The notes below the pieces were generated by a model. The model was not told where the DNA came from, did no database searches, and saw nothing but the letters and a program-made list of their open reading frames with translations. Shown here in pieces: positions 34,566-45,066 of a stretch of 64,000 nt of DNA (position 1 is its first letter; every line of letters starts with the position of its first letter). Both the position numbers and the translations under genes were made by a program. The stretch covers positions 248,001-312,000 of the forward strand of contig NZ_CAJATU010000123.1 of NCBI RefSeq assembly GCF_903944925.1. Direction: 5' to 3'. This DNA is from an uncultured Rhodopila sp. (GTDB lineage: Bacteria > Pseudomonadota > Alphaproteobacteria > Acetobacterales > Acetobacteraceae).

Positions 34566-37500
34566 CAGACCGTTCTTCTCTTCTACGCGAATCACTTGCC
34601 GCAATCGAGCGCCTTCAGGCGCGGCTCGACGCGGCCGAGCGCGCAACGCATCAACCTATCGCCATTGTCGGCGCCGGCTGCCGCTATCCTGGCGGCGTCG
34701 AAACGATCGAGGCGCTGTGGCATCTGCTGCGAGATGGTGGCGATGCCATAACGGAGGTGCCGGCCGATCGGTGGGATGTGGACGCCTATTACGATCCGGA
34801 TCCGAAAACGCCGGGAAAGATGATCACACGGTTTGGCGGTTTCCTGTCTCAGGTAGACCGTTTCGATCCGCAGTTCTTCGGAATATCGCAGCGGGAAGCC
34901 CTGACTATGGATCCGCAGCAGCGCCTGCTGCTGGAAACCGCATGGGAAGCGATCGAGAGTGCGGGAATTGCCCCCGACAGCCTTTCCGGCAGCGCCACGG
35001 GCGTGTTTGTCGGCATCACCGCAAGCGATTACGGAGACTTGCTGCGGCGGGATCACTCCACGGAACCGGACGTATATGTCGCGACCGGAAACGTCTTGAA
35101 CGCTGCCGCCGGCCGCCTGTCGTTTACATTCGGCTTTCAGGGCCCCACCGCGGCCGTGGATACGGCGTGCTCATCCTCGCTTGTGGCCGTGCATCTCGCC
35201 TGCGAAAGCCTGCGCAACCGGGAGACCAATCTGGCCCTCGCCGGCGGCGTCAACATCATCCTAATGCCCGAAGCGATGGTGCTTTTCTCGCGCTGGGGAA
35301 TGATGGCGCCTGACGGGAGGTGCAAGACTTTCGACGCGTCGGCGGACGGGTTCGTGCGCAGTGAAGGATGCGCGGTGGTTGCGCTCAAACGCTTGGCGGA
35401 CGCAATCGCCGACGGCTCGCCGATTCTGGGGGTGATCAGGAGTACAGCAGTCAATTCGGATGGCCGAAGCAGCGGTCTTACCGCGCCGAACGGTCTGGCC
35501 CAACAGGCTTTGCTCAAGGCAGCGCTGGCCAAGGCCGACCTGAAGCCGACCGACATTGACTATGTCGAAGCACATGGCACCGGCACGCCGCTCGGCGATC
35601 CGATCGAGGTGGAGGCGCTCGGTGCGATCATGTGTGAGGGCCGGGCGGCAACGAAGCCGCTCGCTATCGGCTCGATCAAGACAAATATCGGCCACAGCGA
35701 GGCTGCCTCGGGGCTTGCGGGCCTGCTGAAGGTCGTCATGGCCCTGCAGCATGAGGCGATCCCTCCGCACCTGCATTTCTCCAGCCCCAATCCCGGCATC
35801 CCGTGGCCGGATCTGCCGCTGACCGTTCCGCGCACTGTGTTGCCATGGCCGCGCAGTGCGACCCCTCGGCGAGCCGGGGTAAGCTCCTTTGGCTTCTCCG
35901 GAACAAATGCACATATCATCGTCGAAGAGGCCCCCCTCCGCCAGCCGAACCCGGTACGGGCGCGCGAGACTGCGGTGTTGGTCCCGCTGTCGGCCCGCAA
36001 CGATGCGGCACTTCGCGACCTGGCATGCCGCCACGCCGATCATATCGCTTCAGGATCAAATATATCTCTCGCGGAACTGGCGAACACGACCGCGGCCGGG
36101 CGGGCCCACATGCAGTGCCGATTGGCGCTGGTCGCGAGTTCGACCGGCCAGCTAGAGCAGGCTCTGCGGGTCTTCGTATCGGGGAGTGTGCCACGCGACG
36201 CCTGGCTTGGAACGTCCCGGGCGGGAGAGAAATCGAGGATAGCCTTCCTGTTCACCGGGCAGGGCGCGCAGTATGCCGGCATGGGACGGGAACTGTATGA
36301 CACGGAGCCGGTTTTCCGCTCGGCACTGAACCGGGCCGCAACCATTCTTGACAAGCAACTTGATCGGCCTTTGCTCGATCTGATGTTTTCTTCGCCATCC
36401 GGTGATTCGCTGCTCGGAAAGACCTACTATACTCAGCCGGCGCTGTTTGCGCTGGAATATGCGCTTCTCGAACTATGGCGGTCCTGGGGCGTCGTCCCGT
36501 CAGTTGTTCTGGGGCACAGCGTCGGCGAGTATATAGCCGCCCATGCCGCCGGCATATTGAGCCTGGAAGACGGTTTGGCACTCATCGCAGCGCGTGGCCG
36601 TATGATGCAGGCGCTGCCCGCGGGCGGCGGGATGGCTGCCGTGTTTGCCAATGAGGCGCGGGTGCGCGCCGGTCTCGCGCGGCGCACGGACCGCCTGTCC
36701 ATCGCCGCGATCAACGGTCCGGAAGAGACCGTGATTTCCGGAGATGCCGACGCGGTGGCGGATGCGGCGGCGGAGTTCGGCCTGGCCGGGATCGGGAGCC
36801 GCATGCTCGACGTCTCGCATGCATTCCATTCGCACCGGCTCGATCCGATGCTCGATGCGTTACAGCAGCGCGCGGACGGGATCACTCATGGTGAGCCACG
36901 GATTACGTTCATCTCGAACCTGACCGGTCAATCCCTTCCCCCGGGTCAGCGCATCGATGGCCGCTACTGGCGGCAGCATGCGCGCGAACCGGTGCGCTTT
37001 GCATCGTCGGTTCAAACCCTGCAAGCCATGGGCATCACGACGATCATCGAAATCGGCCCGCATCCGACGCTTCTCGGGCTGGTCGGACAGGCCGTGCCGA
37101 ATGCGAACTGGCGCGCGCTGCCGTCTTTGCGCCGAGGCCAGAACGAGCGGCGGCAGATGCTATCGAGTCTGGCGCAAATTTACGTCGGCGGGGCCGCGCT
37201 GCGATGGGACGCCCTGGGCGGCGGCGCAACGACGGGGCGCGCCAGGCTACCGACCTATCCATTCCAACGGGAACGCTTTTGGGGGTTGTCCGCCGCGCCG
37301 ATGCGCACAGTGGAGCGGCGGGGCCATCCGCTGCTTGGTGAACAGCGTGAACTTGCATCGGCACCCGGGACCTACACATGGGAATGCGAGATCGGCTTGG
37401 ACACGCATCCGTGGCTCCAGGACCATCGCGTGCAAGGCGTCGCGGTCGTTCCGGCAAGTGTCTATATCGAAATGGCCCTGGCAGCGTCCGGCGATATTCT

Positions 37501-40117
37501 CGAAGCGGGACCGATACGTGTTCGCCGGATCGAGAATGTGCGTCCGATTGTCCTTCGCAACGACGGGCGCTATCTCGTTCAGAGCACGTTGGTCCGCAGC
37601 GAGGATGGCACGGCGCGCTTCGCGGTCCATGGCCGCACGTTGCTGCGCGACGCGCAGCATTCTCCGGGCACTTCCGGCTGGACTCTTCACATGGCGGCGC
37701 AACTTGGCGCGGGCACCTCATCCGCCGATGGTGAGTCCGGGCTGGTCATCGTGCAGGCGGCGCGAGACCGGTGCCGTTCCGAACTGGATGGAGCCGTTTT
37801 CTACGGGGCATTGGCAAATAAGGGCAACGATTGGGGCCCCGCGTTCCAGGGCCTGGATCGCCTGTGGCTTGCCGAAGGCGAAACAGTCGGCCGGGTGCAG
37901 GTGCCGTCGTCGCTTTCGCCCGAGGCTTCGCATTACCGTCTGCATCCCGCGGTAGCAGATGCTTGCGCCCATGTCCTGGTCTCACTGATGCCAATCCAGC
38001 TTACCGGAGGGGCTACCGACGGAGCCGTCGTCGGCCACGGAGTGGACGAGATCTGCTTCCACGCAGCGCCCGACAGCAGTCATCTATGGGTTCATGCGAA
38101 GCTACGGTCCGTTGACGGTGACACGAGTCCGATAGTCACCGGCGATCTCGCGATTTATACTGCCGCAGGTCGTCTGGTCAGCGAGACGAAGGGAGCACGG
38201 TTTCAGTATCTGGGCGGCGAGCCCGGGTCTGCTCCGGTGCATGTGCCGGATCACTGGTATCACGTCGTCCGCTGGAGCCAGCGTGATCTTGAAGGCCCGC
38301 GGGTCCGCGACCCGGCCGATGGCGTATGGCTCGTGTTCGCCGACAGGACCGGCCTGGCCAACCGGATCGCGGAGTCCCGCAGCGCGGTTGGCGAACAGAC
38401 AATCCTGGTAACCACGGGTGAATCCTGGCGTTTCGACGGTCACGAGGCGATCATTCGGCGCGGCGATCCCGAGGACTACGCGCGACTGCTCGACGCGGTT
38501 CCCAAGCCATCGGTCGTCGTGCACCTGTGGAGTCTCGATGCGGCAGACCCGCCCGAAGCCGGCGAGCCAATCTCCGAGGCGCTCGCTCTCGGAGCTGAAA
38601 GCGTACTACACCTGCTGCACGCGCTGCAGTCCGCGAAGGGGCGCCCACGGCCTCGACTGTGGTTGATTACATCCGATGCGCAGGCCGTTACTGATGATGA
38701 CCAATGCACTGCGCCCTGGGGGGCCGTGTCCTGGGGTCTGGGTAGGTCGCTCTCTGCCGAGCACCCTGACCTTTGGGGCGGATTGATCGACGTGGAACGC
38801 CATCCCGCGCCCTCGACCGCGGACTGGCTGGTTGCGGAAATCGCGGCTGGTACCATCGAAGACAAGGTGGCCCTGCGAGCCGGGGCACGATACGTGGCAC
38901 GGCTGGCGCGACGACCGGTTCATCCGCGCCGGCCTGCCGAGTTTGCCGCGCGGACGGACGCGGCCTACCTCATCACAGGCGGCCTTGGCGGCATCGGCCT
39001 GGCGATGGCGCGATGGCTCGTGGAACGCGGTGCGCGGCATCTCCTGCTGTTGGGGCGACAGGCGCTGCCGCCGCGGCGTGCGTGGACGGGCCTTGATCCG
39101 GACAGTGCTCAGGGCAAGCAATCGCGCGAAATCCTGGACCTTGAGGCGCTGGGGGCCGCGGTTGAGGTGGTGGCCTGCGATATCGCCGAGGCCGGCGAAC
39201 TGGAACATCACCTGGCGGAGCGGCACGCGCGCGGCGCACCCGCAATTTGTGGCCTGTTCCACGCCGCCGGTGTCGTGCGGCTTGATCCCCTTGAAACCCA
39301 GGATGGTGCATCGCTTCGCAGTACAGTGGCGGCAAAGACTTCGGGCGCATGGCGGCTCCATCGTTTGTTTCAGAATCAGCCTCTCGACTGTTTTGTGCTG
39401 TGCTCCTCGAGTGCTGCACTGCTGCGCTCGCCGCTCCTCGGCGCCTATGCGGGAGGGAATGCTTTTCTCGATGCGCTCGCCGATCACCGGCGTGCCTCGG
39501 GCCTTCCTGCGCTGGCCGTCAATTGGGGAACGTGGAGCGAGGTGGGCATGGCGGCGTCGGCGGACGCCAGGGGCCGCGTTCCGAAGGGGGCCGGAATGAT
39601 CGCTACAGCGACGGGGCTTGCGGCTTTGCAGCAATTGCTCCTCGGCGATGATACCCGGGCGGCGGTCATGCCGATCAACTGGCGGGATTTTGCCGAAGCG
39701 CATCCGGCGATTGCCGCGGATCCGTTCCTCGAGGCACTGGTCGCCGGGGCGACCCGCGACCATCCCGGGCGCGCGGCGGTTCCGTCATCGGGGGGGCTGG
39801 CCGCAAGTCTGCCGGAACATCGCTGTTCGGCGATCGGCGACTATTTGCGGATTGAAGCGTCGCGTGTACTCGGCATGCCCGCCGATCGGCTAGACATCAC
39901 GGCATCGCTTTCGTCCTACGGGTTGGACTCGTTGATGGCTGTCCAACTGAAGAGCCGACTCGAAGCCGAACTGGGCGCGGTCCTGCCGATCATCGAATTC
40001 CTGCGTGGTCCAAGCGTCGAGGAGTTAACCTTGGCGGTGCTTGAGGCAACAGAAGGAAAAGAGCAACCAGCGGTTAACGCCGATAAAGAGGTCGTATGGG
40101 AACTGGGGACACTTTGA
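34562..40117 (+). CDS. Type I PKS 6: KS-AT-DH-KR-ACP
   Basis: A 1851-aa module starting at an ATGA overlap with PKS5. N-terminal helix (LRESLAAIERLQARLDAAER), KS 33-455 with Cys203 in TACSSS and NIGHSEAASG. AT about 558-850: Ser653 in GHSVGEY and H-A-F-H-S, predicted malonyl-CoA. DH about 920-1190: His955 in HRVQGVAVVP and Asp1133 in HPAVADACAH. No ER. KR about 1468-1655: TGGLGGIG, Tyr1629 in YAGGN. ACP Ser1790 in GLDSLMAVQL. Expected output: an alpha,beta-unsaturated acyl chain handed to NRPS1. The C-terminus lacks the S/T-D-E-x-x-x-L-L motif of PKS1-PKS5 and instead ends N-A-D-K-E-V-V-W-E-L-G-T-L, a short charged/hydrophobic tail of the kind bound by TubC-type docking domains, which NRPS1 carries at its N-terminus. 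Confidence 0.93.
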   Translation: MTDRSSLLRESLAAIERLQARLDAAERATHQPIAIVGAGCRYPGGVETIEALWHLLRDGGDAITEVPADRWDVDAYYDPDPKTPGKMITRFGGFLSQVDRFDPQFFGISQREALTMDPQQRLLLETAWEAIESAGIAPDSLSGSATGVFVGITASDYGDLLRRDHSTEPDVYVATGNVLNAAAGRLSFTFGFQGPTAAVDTACSSSLVAVHLACESLRNRETNLALAGGVNIILMPEAMVLFSRWGMMAPDGRCKTFDASADGFVRSEGCAVVALKRLADAIADGSPILGVIRSTAVNSDGRSSGLTAPNGLAQQALLKAALAKADLKPTDIDYVEAHGTGTPLGDPIEVEALGAIMCEGRAATKPLAIGSIKTNIGHSEAASGLAGLLKVVMALQHEAIPPHLHFSSPNPGIPWPDLPLTVPRTVLPWPRSATPRRAGVSSFGFSGTNAHIIVEEAPLRQPNPVRARETAVLVPLSARNDAALRDLACRHADHIASGSNISLAELANTTAAGRAHMQCRLALVASSTGQLEQALRVFVSGSVPRDAWLGTSRAGEKSRIAFLFTGQGAQYAGMGRELYDTEPVFRSALNRAATILDKQLDRPLLDLMFSSPSGDSLLGKTYYTQPALFALEYALLELWRSWGVVPSVVLGHSVGEYIAAHAAGILSLEDGLALIAARGRMMQALPAGGGMAAVFANEARVRAGLARRTDRLSIAAINGPEETVISGDADAVADAAAEFGLAGIGSRMLDVSHAFHSHRLDPMLDALQQRADGITHGEPRITFISNLTGQSLPPGQRIDGRYWRQHAREPVRFASSVQTLQAMGITTIIEIGPHPTLLGLVGQAVPNANWRALPSLRRGQNERRQMLSSLAQIYVGGAALRWDALGGGATTGRARLPTYPFQRERFWGLSAAPMRTVERRGHPLLGEQRELASAPGTYTWECEIGLDTHPWLQDHRVQGVAVVPASVYIEMALAASGDILEAGPIRVRRIENVRPIVLRNDGRYLVQSTLVRSEDGTARFAVHGRTLLRDAQHSPGTSGWTLHMAAQLGAGTSSADGESGLVIVQAARDRCRSELDGAVFYGALANKGNDWGPAFQGLDRLWLAEGETVGRVQVPSSLSPEASHYRLHPAVADACAHVLVSLMPIQLTGGATDGAVVGHGVDEICFHAAPDSSHLWVHAKLRSVDGDTSPIVTGDLAIYTAAGRLVSETKGARFQYLGGEPGSAPVHVPDHWYHVVRWSQRDLEGPRVRDPADGVWLVFADRTGLANRIAESRSAVGEQTILVTTGESWRFDGHEAIIRRGDPEDYARLLDAVPKPSVVVHLWSLDAADPPEAGEPISEALALGAESVLHLLHALQSAKGRPRPRLWLITSDAQAVTDDDQCTAPWGAVSWGLGRSLSAEHPDLWGGLIDVERHPAPSTADWLVAEIAAGTIEDKVALRAGARYVARLARRPVHPRRPAEFAARTDAAYLITGGLGGIGLAMARWLVERGARHLLLLGRQALPPRRAWTGLDPDSAQGKQSREILDLEALGAAVEVVACDIAEAGELEHHLAERHARGAPAICGLFHAAGVVRLDPLETQDGASLRSTVAAKTSGAWRLHRLFQNQPLDCFVLCSSSAALLRSPLLGAYAGGNAFLDALADHRRASGLPALAVNWGTWSEVGMAASADARGRVPKGAGMIATATGLAALQQLLLGDDTRAAVMPINWRDFAEAHPAIAADPFLEALVAGATRDHPGRAAVPSSGGLAASLPEHRCSAIGDYLRIEASRVLGMPADRLDITASLSSYGLDSLMAVQLKSRLEAELGAVLPIIEFLRGPSVEELTLAVLEATEGKEQPAVNADKEVVWELGTL

Positions 40118-43100
40118 ACGCGGCGGCGCTCGTCAACAAACTCTACGAGCAGGGCATCGAACTTTGGTTCGAGGGCGCGCGGCTCCGCTTTCGTGCGCCG
40201 AAGGGCGCACTGACGGCAGAGATGCGCGCGGATGTTTCGGCACGGCGAGAGGAAATCACCGCACATCTGCGCGCCCTGGCCGCGACCGCCGAAAAGGTTT
40301 GCCCGTTGTCGTTCAGTCAGCGGTCGTTATGGATTTCGCATCAGCAGGCACCCGAGAGCGCACGCTATCACCTGGCCATGCCGATGCAGATTTGTAGTGA
40401 GGTTGACCTGCCAGCGTTGCGTCAGGCACTACAGGCGCTGGTGGACCGGCACGCCACGCTGCGGACGACCTACACCATGGCTGGAAGCGAGCTCGTCCAG
40501 CGTATCGCCGGGACCTGCGTGCCAACGCTTGAGATCCACGAGGTTTCCGGTGTCGCGGAAGACGAGCGCCGGCGCATGATCGAAAATGACTACAAACGGC
40601 CCTTCGATCTCGCGCGCGGGCCTGTCTTCCGTGCGTCACTTTTCACTTGCCGTACGGATTTCCATGTCCTTTTGCTGACGGTTCATCACATCGCTGTCGA
40701 CGCATGGTCGATGCTGCTGCTTGTCGAGGAACTACTCGCGCTTTACGCCGAAGCGACCGGCCGCGATGCGGCGAGCCTTCCCCGGCCGGAAGTCGAGTAC
40801 ACCGACTACATCCGCTGCCAGGAAGCCTGGCTCGCCGGACCGCAGGCCAATCGGCTTTGGGATTATTGGCAAGAGAAGCTTGCTCCCCCACTGGCGCGGC
40901 TCGATCTCCCGACTGATCGGCCTCGTCCCGCCGTTTCGACATCGCCCGGCGCGTCCGTGCCGCTGGAGATGGGGGTTGCGGTAACAAAAAGGGTCAAGGA
41001 CCTGGCGCAAAACAACAGCACCACGCCCTTTGTCGTGCTGCTGGCAACGTTTCAGGCGTTTCTATTCCAACTGAGTGGCAACGAGGATGTGGTCACAGGA
41101 ACGCCTCTGTTCGCGCGCAGCAACGAATTTCTTCGCACGGTGGGGAACTTCGTGAACTCCCTCGCGCTGCGAAGCAAAGTCACCAGGGACATGACGTTTG
41201 ACGCGCTGATCGCACAAGTCCGGCAGACCGTGATCGAGGCGATCGAGGCCCAGGAATTTCCGTTGCCGGTGCTTGTGCAGCGCCTCCAGCCGAAACGTGA
41301 GCCAGGTCGCTCGCCGCTGTTCGACGCATTTTTTCTGTTTCAGCGCTTTGAGCAGTTCAATGAAGTAAACACCCTTCTGACCGGCAGCGTCACCGATGTC
41401 CCGGTTGAGCGCGCCGGTTTGCGGCTGCGTCCCTATCCGATCCAGCAACAGGAGGGGCAGTTCGAGCTTTCGTTGCAACTGTTTGAACGCGGGGGCAGTT
41501 TCGCCGGTGCATTCGCGTATCGCGCTGATCTTTTCGATGAAGTTACTATACGGCGCTTCGCAGACCAATATCTTGTCATGCTCGACATGCTGACGGGCGA
41601 TCCGGCCATTTCACTGGGGGACATCCGCGAACTCAGCGCAAAACCGGTTACGCCCGAAACCGACGTCAGCCGGTTGCTTGAGCAGCTCGCACAACGCGAC
41701 ATCCGGCTGTCCCTGGACGGCGATCGTCTGCGCATCAACGCGCCGCGCGGCGCGCTCGACAGCGAAATCAAGGCTGCCATCGCCGCAAGCCGCGACGCCA
41801 TCATTGCTCATTTGCGAGCGCCCGCACCGGTTGCGTGTGACTACGACGCGCATGCAATCCGCAGAATTTCCAGGACCGGACCGTTGCCGGTTTCCGCCGC
41901 TCAGCAGCGGCTATGGTTCCTGGACCAGATGGATCCGGGCAACACCCAGTACACCATAGGCGGCGGCCTCAGGTTCCGGGGTATCCTCGATGTGGAGCGC
42001 CTGACAAAGGTCATTGGCGAGCTGGCCGTGCGGCACGAGGCGTTCCGCACCACCATCGGCGAACGCGATGGCCGTCCCTGGCTCGAAATTTCCGAGACAG
42101 CCCGAACGCCTGTCGAACTGCTCGATCTTTCGGCGCATCCCGCCGAGGAACGGGAGGCCGCCGCGCTGCGTGCCGGCGAGGCATTGCTGCGCACGCCCTT
42201 CGATATGGCGCGCGGCCCACTGGCGGCCTTTGTCATCGTCCGGCTGGATGCTGACAATCATATGTTCTTCCTCGCGATGCATCACATCGTGTCGGACGGC
42301 TGGTCCCTGTCGATCATATGCCATGAGATTTGTTCGCTCTACGATGCGGGACTCGCCGGTCGATCACCGGATCTGTCGCCCCTGCCGATCGGCCCGGTCG
42401 ATCATGCGGCGTGGGAGACGGAACAAAGTCGCTCCGGCCGGCTCGACGAACACCTCGCCTACTGGAAGCGGGAGCTTGCGGGCGCACCCGCGACGCTCGC
42501 TCTTCCAACCGACCGCAAGCGGCCGCCCGTCCCGTCTCACGGCGGCGGCCGGCTGCACCGGTACCTCGACCGCAGCCTCATCGCCTCGCTCGAAAAATGC
42601 AGCCGGGATCACGGTGCGACGCTGTTCATGACGCTGCTCGCGGCATGGCAGGTGCTGATGTACCGCTACTCGGGACAGGACGACGTCGTCATCGGCACGC
42701 CGATGGCCAATCGCGATCTCCCCGCCCTGGAAGGCATTGTCGGCTGCCTTGTGAACAATGTGGTGCTGCGCGGACGGCTGGCCGGCAATCCCGGCTTCAA
42801 CGACTTCCTCGAGCAGGTGAAACGGACCACGCTGTCGGCCTTCGACCATCGCGAGCTGCCGTTCGATCGGCTGGTGCAGGCACTCAATCCCAACCGCAGT
42901 GCCGGCCATGCGCCAATTTTCCAGGTTCTGTTTACCCTGATGTCGTTCCCGACACGCTCGCTCGCTCCAGCCGGGTTGACCGCGGACTTTGTCGATCTTG
43001 ACAGCGGTATTTCGCGTTTCGACCTGACGATCGAGTTGCTGCCGGTCACCGAGGGCAGGCATAGCGGCGAATACAAGGCGCTGTACGATTATGATAGCGA

Positions 43101-45066
43101 TCTGTTCGCGGCTGCGACGATCGACCGGATGCACGCGCATTTCGAGCGCCTGCTGAACGCCATTGTCGCGACGCCGTCCTGCCCGGTGGACGCCCTGCCG
43201 CTGCTTGGGAAGCGGGATGAACGCCTGCTGCTGGAAGAGTGGAACGCCACCTCCGTGCCGCATGATCGCACCCGATGCGTCCATCATCTGCTGGAGGCCA
43301 GCGCGCGCGCGACGCCGGATGCGATCGCGGTGATCGCGGGGTCCGTCTCGGTCACCTACCGCTCGCTCGACGCGCACGCCAACCGGCTCGCCGGGCTGCT
43401 CTGCCGGCAGGGCATCGGCCGCGGCGCGCTGGTCGCGGTCTGCCTGGAACGCACGGTCGACGTCCCGATGGTGCTGGCCGCCGTGCTGAAGGCCGGCGCG
43501 GCCTATGTGCCGCTCGATCCGACGCATCCGGAGGAACGGCTGCATTACATCCTGCAGGATGCAGGCATCGCCTGTGTGATCACCACCAGCAATCTCCTGC
43601 CAATCTTCGACGGCGTCGCGGTAACGACCGTGCTGCTGGATGAAGCCCGGGCGCTGCTCGAGACGCTTCCGGCGGTGCCTCCGGCCGTGGAGGTCCAGCC
43701 GGATGACCTGGCCTACGTGATCTACACCTCCGGATCGACCGGCCGCCCCAAGGGGGTCGAGATCGAACACCGCAACCTCGTCAGCTTCCTGGAGGCGATG
43801 CGGCGGGAGCCCGGCCTGACATCAGCCGATCGGCTGCTCGCGGTGACGACACTGGCTTTCGACATTGCCGGTCTCGAGATCTGGCTGCCGCTCAGCGCCG
43901 GGGCAACGGTGGTCGTCGCCTCGCGGGTCGACGTGCTGGATGGCGCCCGCCTCGCCCGGCTGATCGAAGAGCATGACATCACCGTGCTGCAGGCCACGCC
44001 GGCAAGCTGGCGGCTGCTCATTGCCGCCGGCTGGACGGGCAAGCGCGACCTCAAGGCGCTGTGCGGCGGGGAGGCCCTGCCGCCTGACCTCGCAGCCGAC
44101 ATCATCGACCGAACCGGCGGGCTGTGGAACATGTACGGGCCGACGGAGACAACGATCTGGTCCACGGCCGGGCGCGTCGCCGACGCCGCGGAAACGATCA
44201 CCATCGGCCGGCCGATAGCCAATACGCAGACATTCGTCCTCGATGAATCGGGGCAGCTCGCGCCGGCCGGTGTGGTGGGGGAACTCTGCATCGGCGGCGA
44301 GGGCGTCGCGCGCGGCTACCGCAAGCGGCCGGAGCTGACCGCGGAGAAATTCGTTTCGGTGGTCCTGCCCGACGGCCGCGGCGTCCGGCTTTATCGGACC
44401 GGGGACCTGGCCCGCTTCCGCGGCAACGGAGAGCTCCAGTTGCTGGGCCGCCGCGATCACCAGGTCAAGGTGCGCGGATATCGTGTCGAGCTCGGAGAGA
44501 TCGAGGCCGTCCTTGCTACCTGTGCCGGCGTCAGATCTTGCGTCGTCGCCGCGCGATCGTTCTCCGCCGGCGATGAGCGCCTTGTCGCCTATGTCACGGT
44601 GCACGACGGCACGGTGTTCGACCCTGAAGCCGCGCGCGCCGGCCTGCGCCGGCAACTGCCGGACTACATGATACCCGCCGCGTTCGTCGTGCTGCCGGCG
44701 CTGCCGCTGACTCCGAACAACAAGATCGACCGCAACGCACTGCCGCCGCCTCCGGCGTCGGAGCTGCCCCCGGAGCCGCGGAACTCTGTGCTGATGACGC
44801 CCGAGCAGCGGCGCGTGGCCGAGCTGTGGCGCGAGGTGTTGCGCAGTGATGCGGGATTGAACGACAACTTCTTCGATCTTGGTGGCCACTCGCTTTTGCT
44901 GGTCAAGCTGCATGCCGGTCTGGAACAAGAGTTCGCAACGAACTTCCCGCTCGTCGAACTGTTCCAGCATACCACCGTCGCAAGTCAGGCGGCGCGGCTG
45001 TCATCGCTCTCCAGGTCCGGCGATGTCTTGATACGTGCCCGTGATGAAAGGCAATTTCATGGTTGA
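40096..45066 (+). CDS. NRPS 1: TubC-C-TubC-C-A-PCP, predicted glycine
   Basis: A 1656-aa nonribosomal peptide synthetase. Order: TubC-type docking domain (about 8-60, LVNKLYEQGIELWFEGARLR), C1 (66-500; H197-H198-x3-D202, motif HHIAVDAW with Ala for the usual Gly), a second TubC-like domain (about 522-575, VSRLLEQLAQRDIRLSLDG), C2 (590-1015; HHIVSDGW, canonical, H729-H730-D734), A (about 1040-1530; A3 YTSGSTGRPKG from Tyr1210; A4 FDIAGLEIW), PCP (Ser1599 in GGHSL). Reading the ten-residue pocket against GrsA gives D-I-L-Q-L-G-M-I-W-K, a glycine-type code. ATG at 40096 has AGAGG 4 nt upstream, but a TTG at 40114 overlapping the PKS6 stop (TTGA) would give exactly the same N-terminal length as NRPS2. 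C1 has no A or PCP of its own. The protein joins the PKS6 acyl chain to Gly and delivers it to PKS7. No TE. Confidence 0.93.
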   Translation: MGTGDTLNAAALVNKLYEQGIELWFEGARLRFRAPKGALTAEMRADVSARREEITAHLRALAATAEKVCPLSFSQRSLWISHQQAPESARYHLAMPMQICSEVDLPALRQALQALVDRHATLRTTYTMAGSELVQRIAGTCVPTLEIHEVSGVAEDERRRMIENDYKRPFDLARGPVFRASLFTCRTDFHVLLLTVHHIAVDAWSMLLLVEELLALYAEATGRDAASLPRPEVEYTDYIRCQEAWLAGPQANRLWDYWQEKLAPPLARLDLPTDRPRPAVSTSPGASVPLEMGVAVTKRVKDLAQNNSTTPFVVLLATFQAFLFQLSGNEDVVTGTPLFARSNEFLRTVGNFVNSLALRSKVTRDMTFDALIAQVRQTVIEAIEAQEFPLPVLVQRLQPKREPGRSPLFDAFFLFQRFEQFNEVNTLLTGSVTDVPVERAGLRLRPYPIQQQEGQFELSLQLFERGGSFAGAFAYRADLFDEVTIRRFADQYLVMLDMLTGDPAISLGDIRELSAKPVTPETDVSRLLEQLAQRDIRLSLDGDRLRINAPRGALDSEIKAAIAASRDAIIAHLRAPAPVACDYDAHAIRRISRTGPLPVSAAQQRLWFLDQMDPGNTQYTIGGGLRFRGILDVERLTKVIGELAVRHEAFRTTIGERDGRPWLEISETARTPVELLDLSAHPAEEREAAALRAGEALLRTPFDMARGPLAAFVIVRLDADNHMFFLAMHHIVSDGWSLSIICHEICSLYDAGLAGRSPDLSPLPIGPVDHAAWETEQSRSGRLDEHLAYWKRELAGAPATLALPTDRKRPPVPSHGGGRLHRYLDRSLIASLEKCSRDHGATLFMTLLAAWQVLMYRYSGQDDVVIGTPMANRDLPALEGIVGCLVNNVVLRGRLAGNPGFNDFLEQVKRTTLSAFDHRELPFDRLVQALNPNRSAGHAPIFQVLFTLMSFPTRSLAPAGLTADFVDLDSGISRFDLTIELLPVTEGRHSGEYKALYDYDSDLFAAATIDRMHAHFERLLNAIVATPSCPVDALPLLGKRDERLLLEEWNATSVPHDRTRCVHHLLEASARATPDAIAVIAGSVSVTYRSLDAHANRLAGLLCRQGIGRGALVAVCLERTVDVPMVLAAVLKAGAAYVPLDPTHPEERLHYILQDAGIACVITTSNLLPIFDGVAVTTVLLDEARALLETLPAVPPAVEVQPDDLAYVIYTSGSTGRPKGVEIEHRNLVSFLEAMRREPGLTSADRLLAVTTLAFDIAGLEIWLPLSAGATVVVASRVDVLDGARLARLIEEHDITVLQATPASWRLLIAAGWTGKRDLKALCGGEALPPDLAADIIDRTGGLWNMYGPTETTIWSTAGRVADAAETITIGRPIANTQTFVLDESGQLAPAGVVGELCIGGEGVARGYRKRPELTAEKFVSVVLPDGRGVRLYRTGDLARFRGNGELQLLGRRDHQVKVRGYRVELGEIEAVLATCAGVRSCVVAARSFSAGDERLVAYVTVHDGTVFDPEAARAGLRRQLPDYMIPAAFVVLPALPLTPNNKIDRNALPPPPASELPPEPRNSVLMTPEQRRVAELWREVLRSDAGLNDNFFDLGGHSLLLVKLHAGLEQEFATNFPLVELFQHTTVASQAARLSSLSRSGDVLIRARDERQFHG
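41660..41822 (+). other. Internal TubC-like docking domain between tandem C domains of NRPS1
   Basis: Residues about 522-575 of NRPS1 repeat the pattern of the N-terminal docking domains of NRPS1 and NRPS2: [L]xxLxxxxI-x-L-x-x-x-G-x-R-L-R-I/F-x-A-P-[RK]-G-A/G-L followed by an amphipathic helix ending IIAHLRA. Both N-terminal copies show L-R-F-R-A-P-K-G-A-L and L-R-I-T-A-P-R-G-G-L at the same place. Confidence 0.8.
45046..45051 (+). promoter_or_regulatory. Ribosome binding site fixing the PKS7 start inside NRPS1
   Basis: GAAAGG 7 nt upstream of ATG 45059, itself overlapping the NRPS1 stop by 8 nt (ATGGTTGA). It favours 45059 over in-frame ATGs at 45035 and 45044. Confidence 0.5.
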
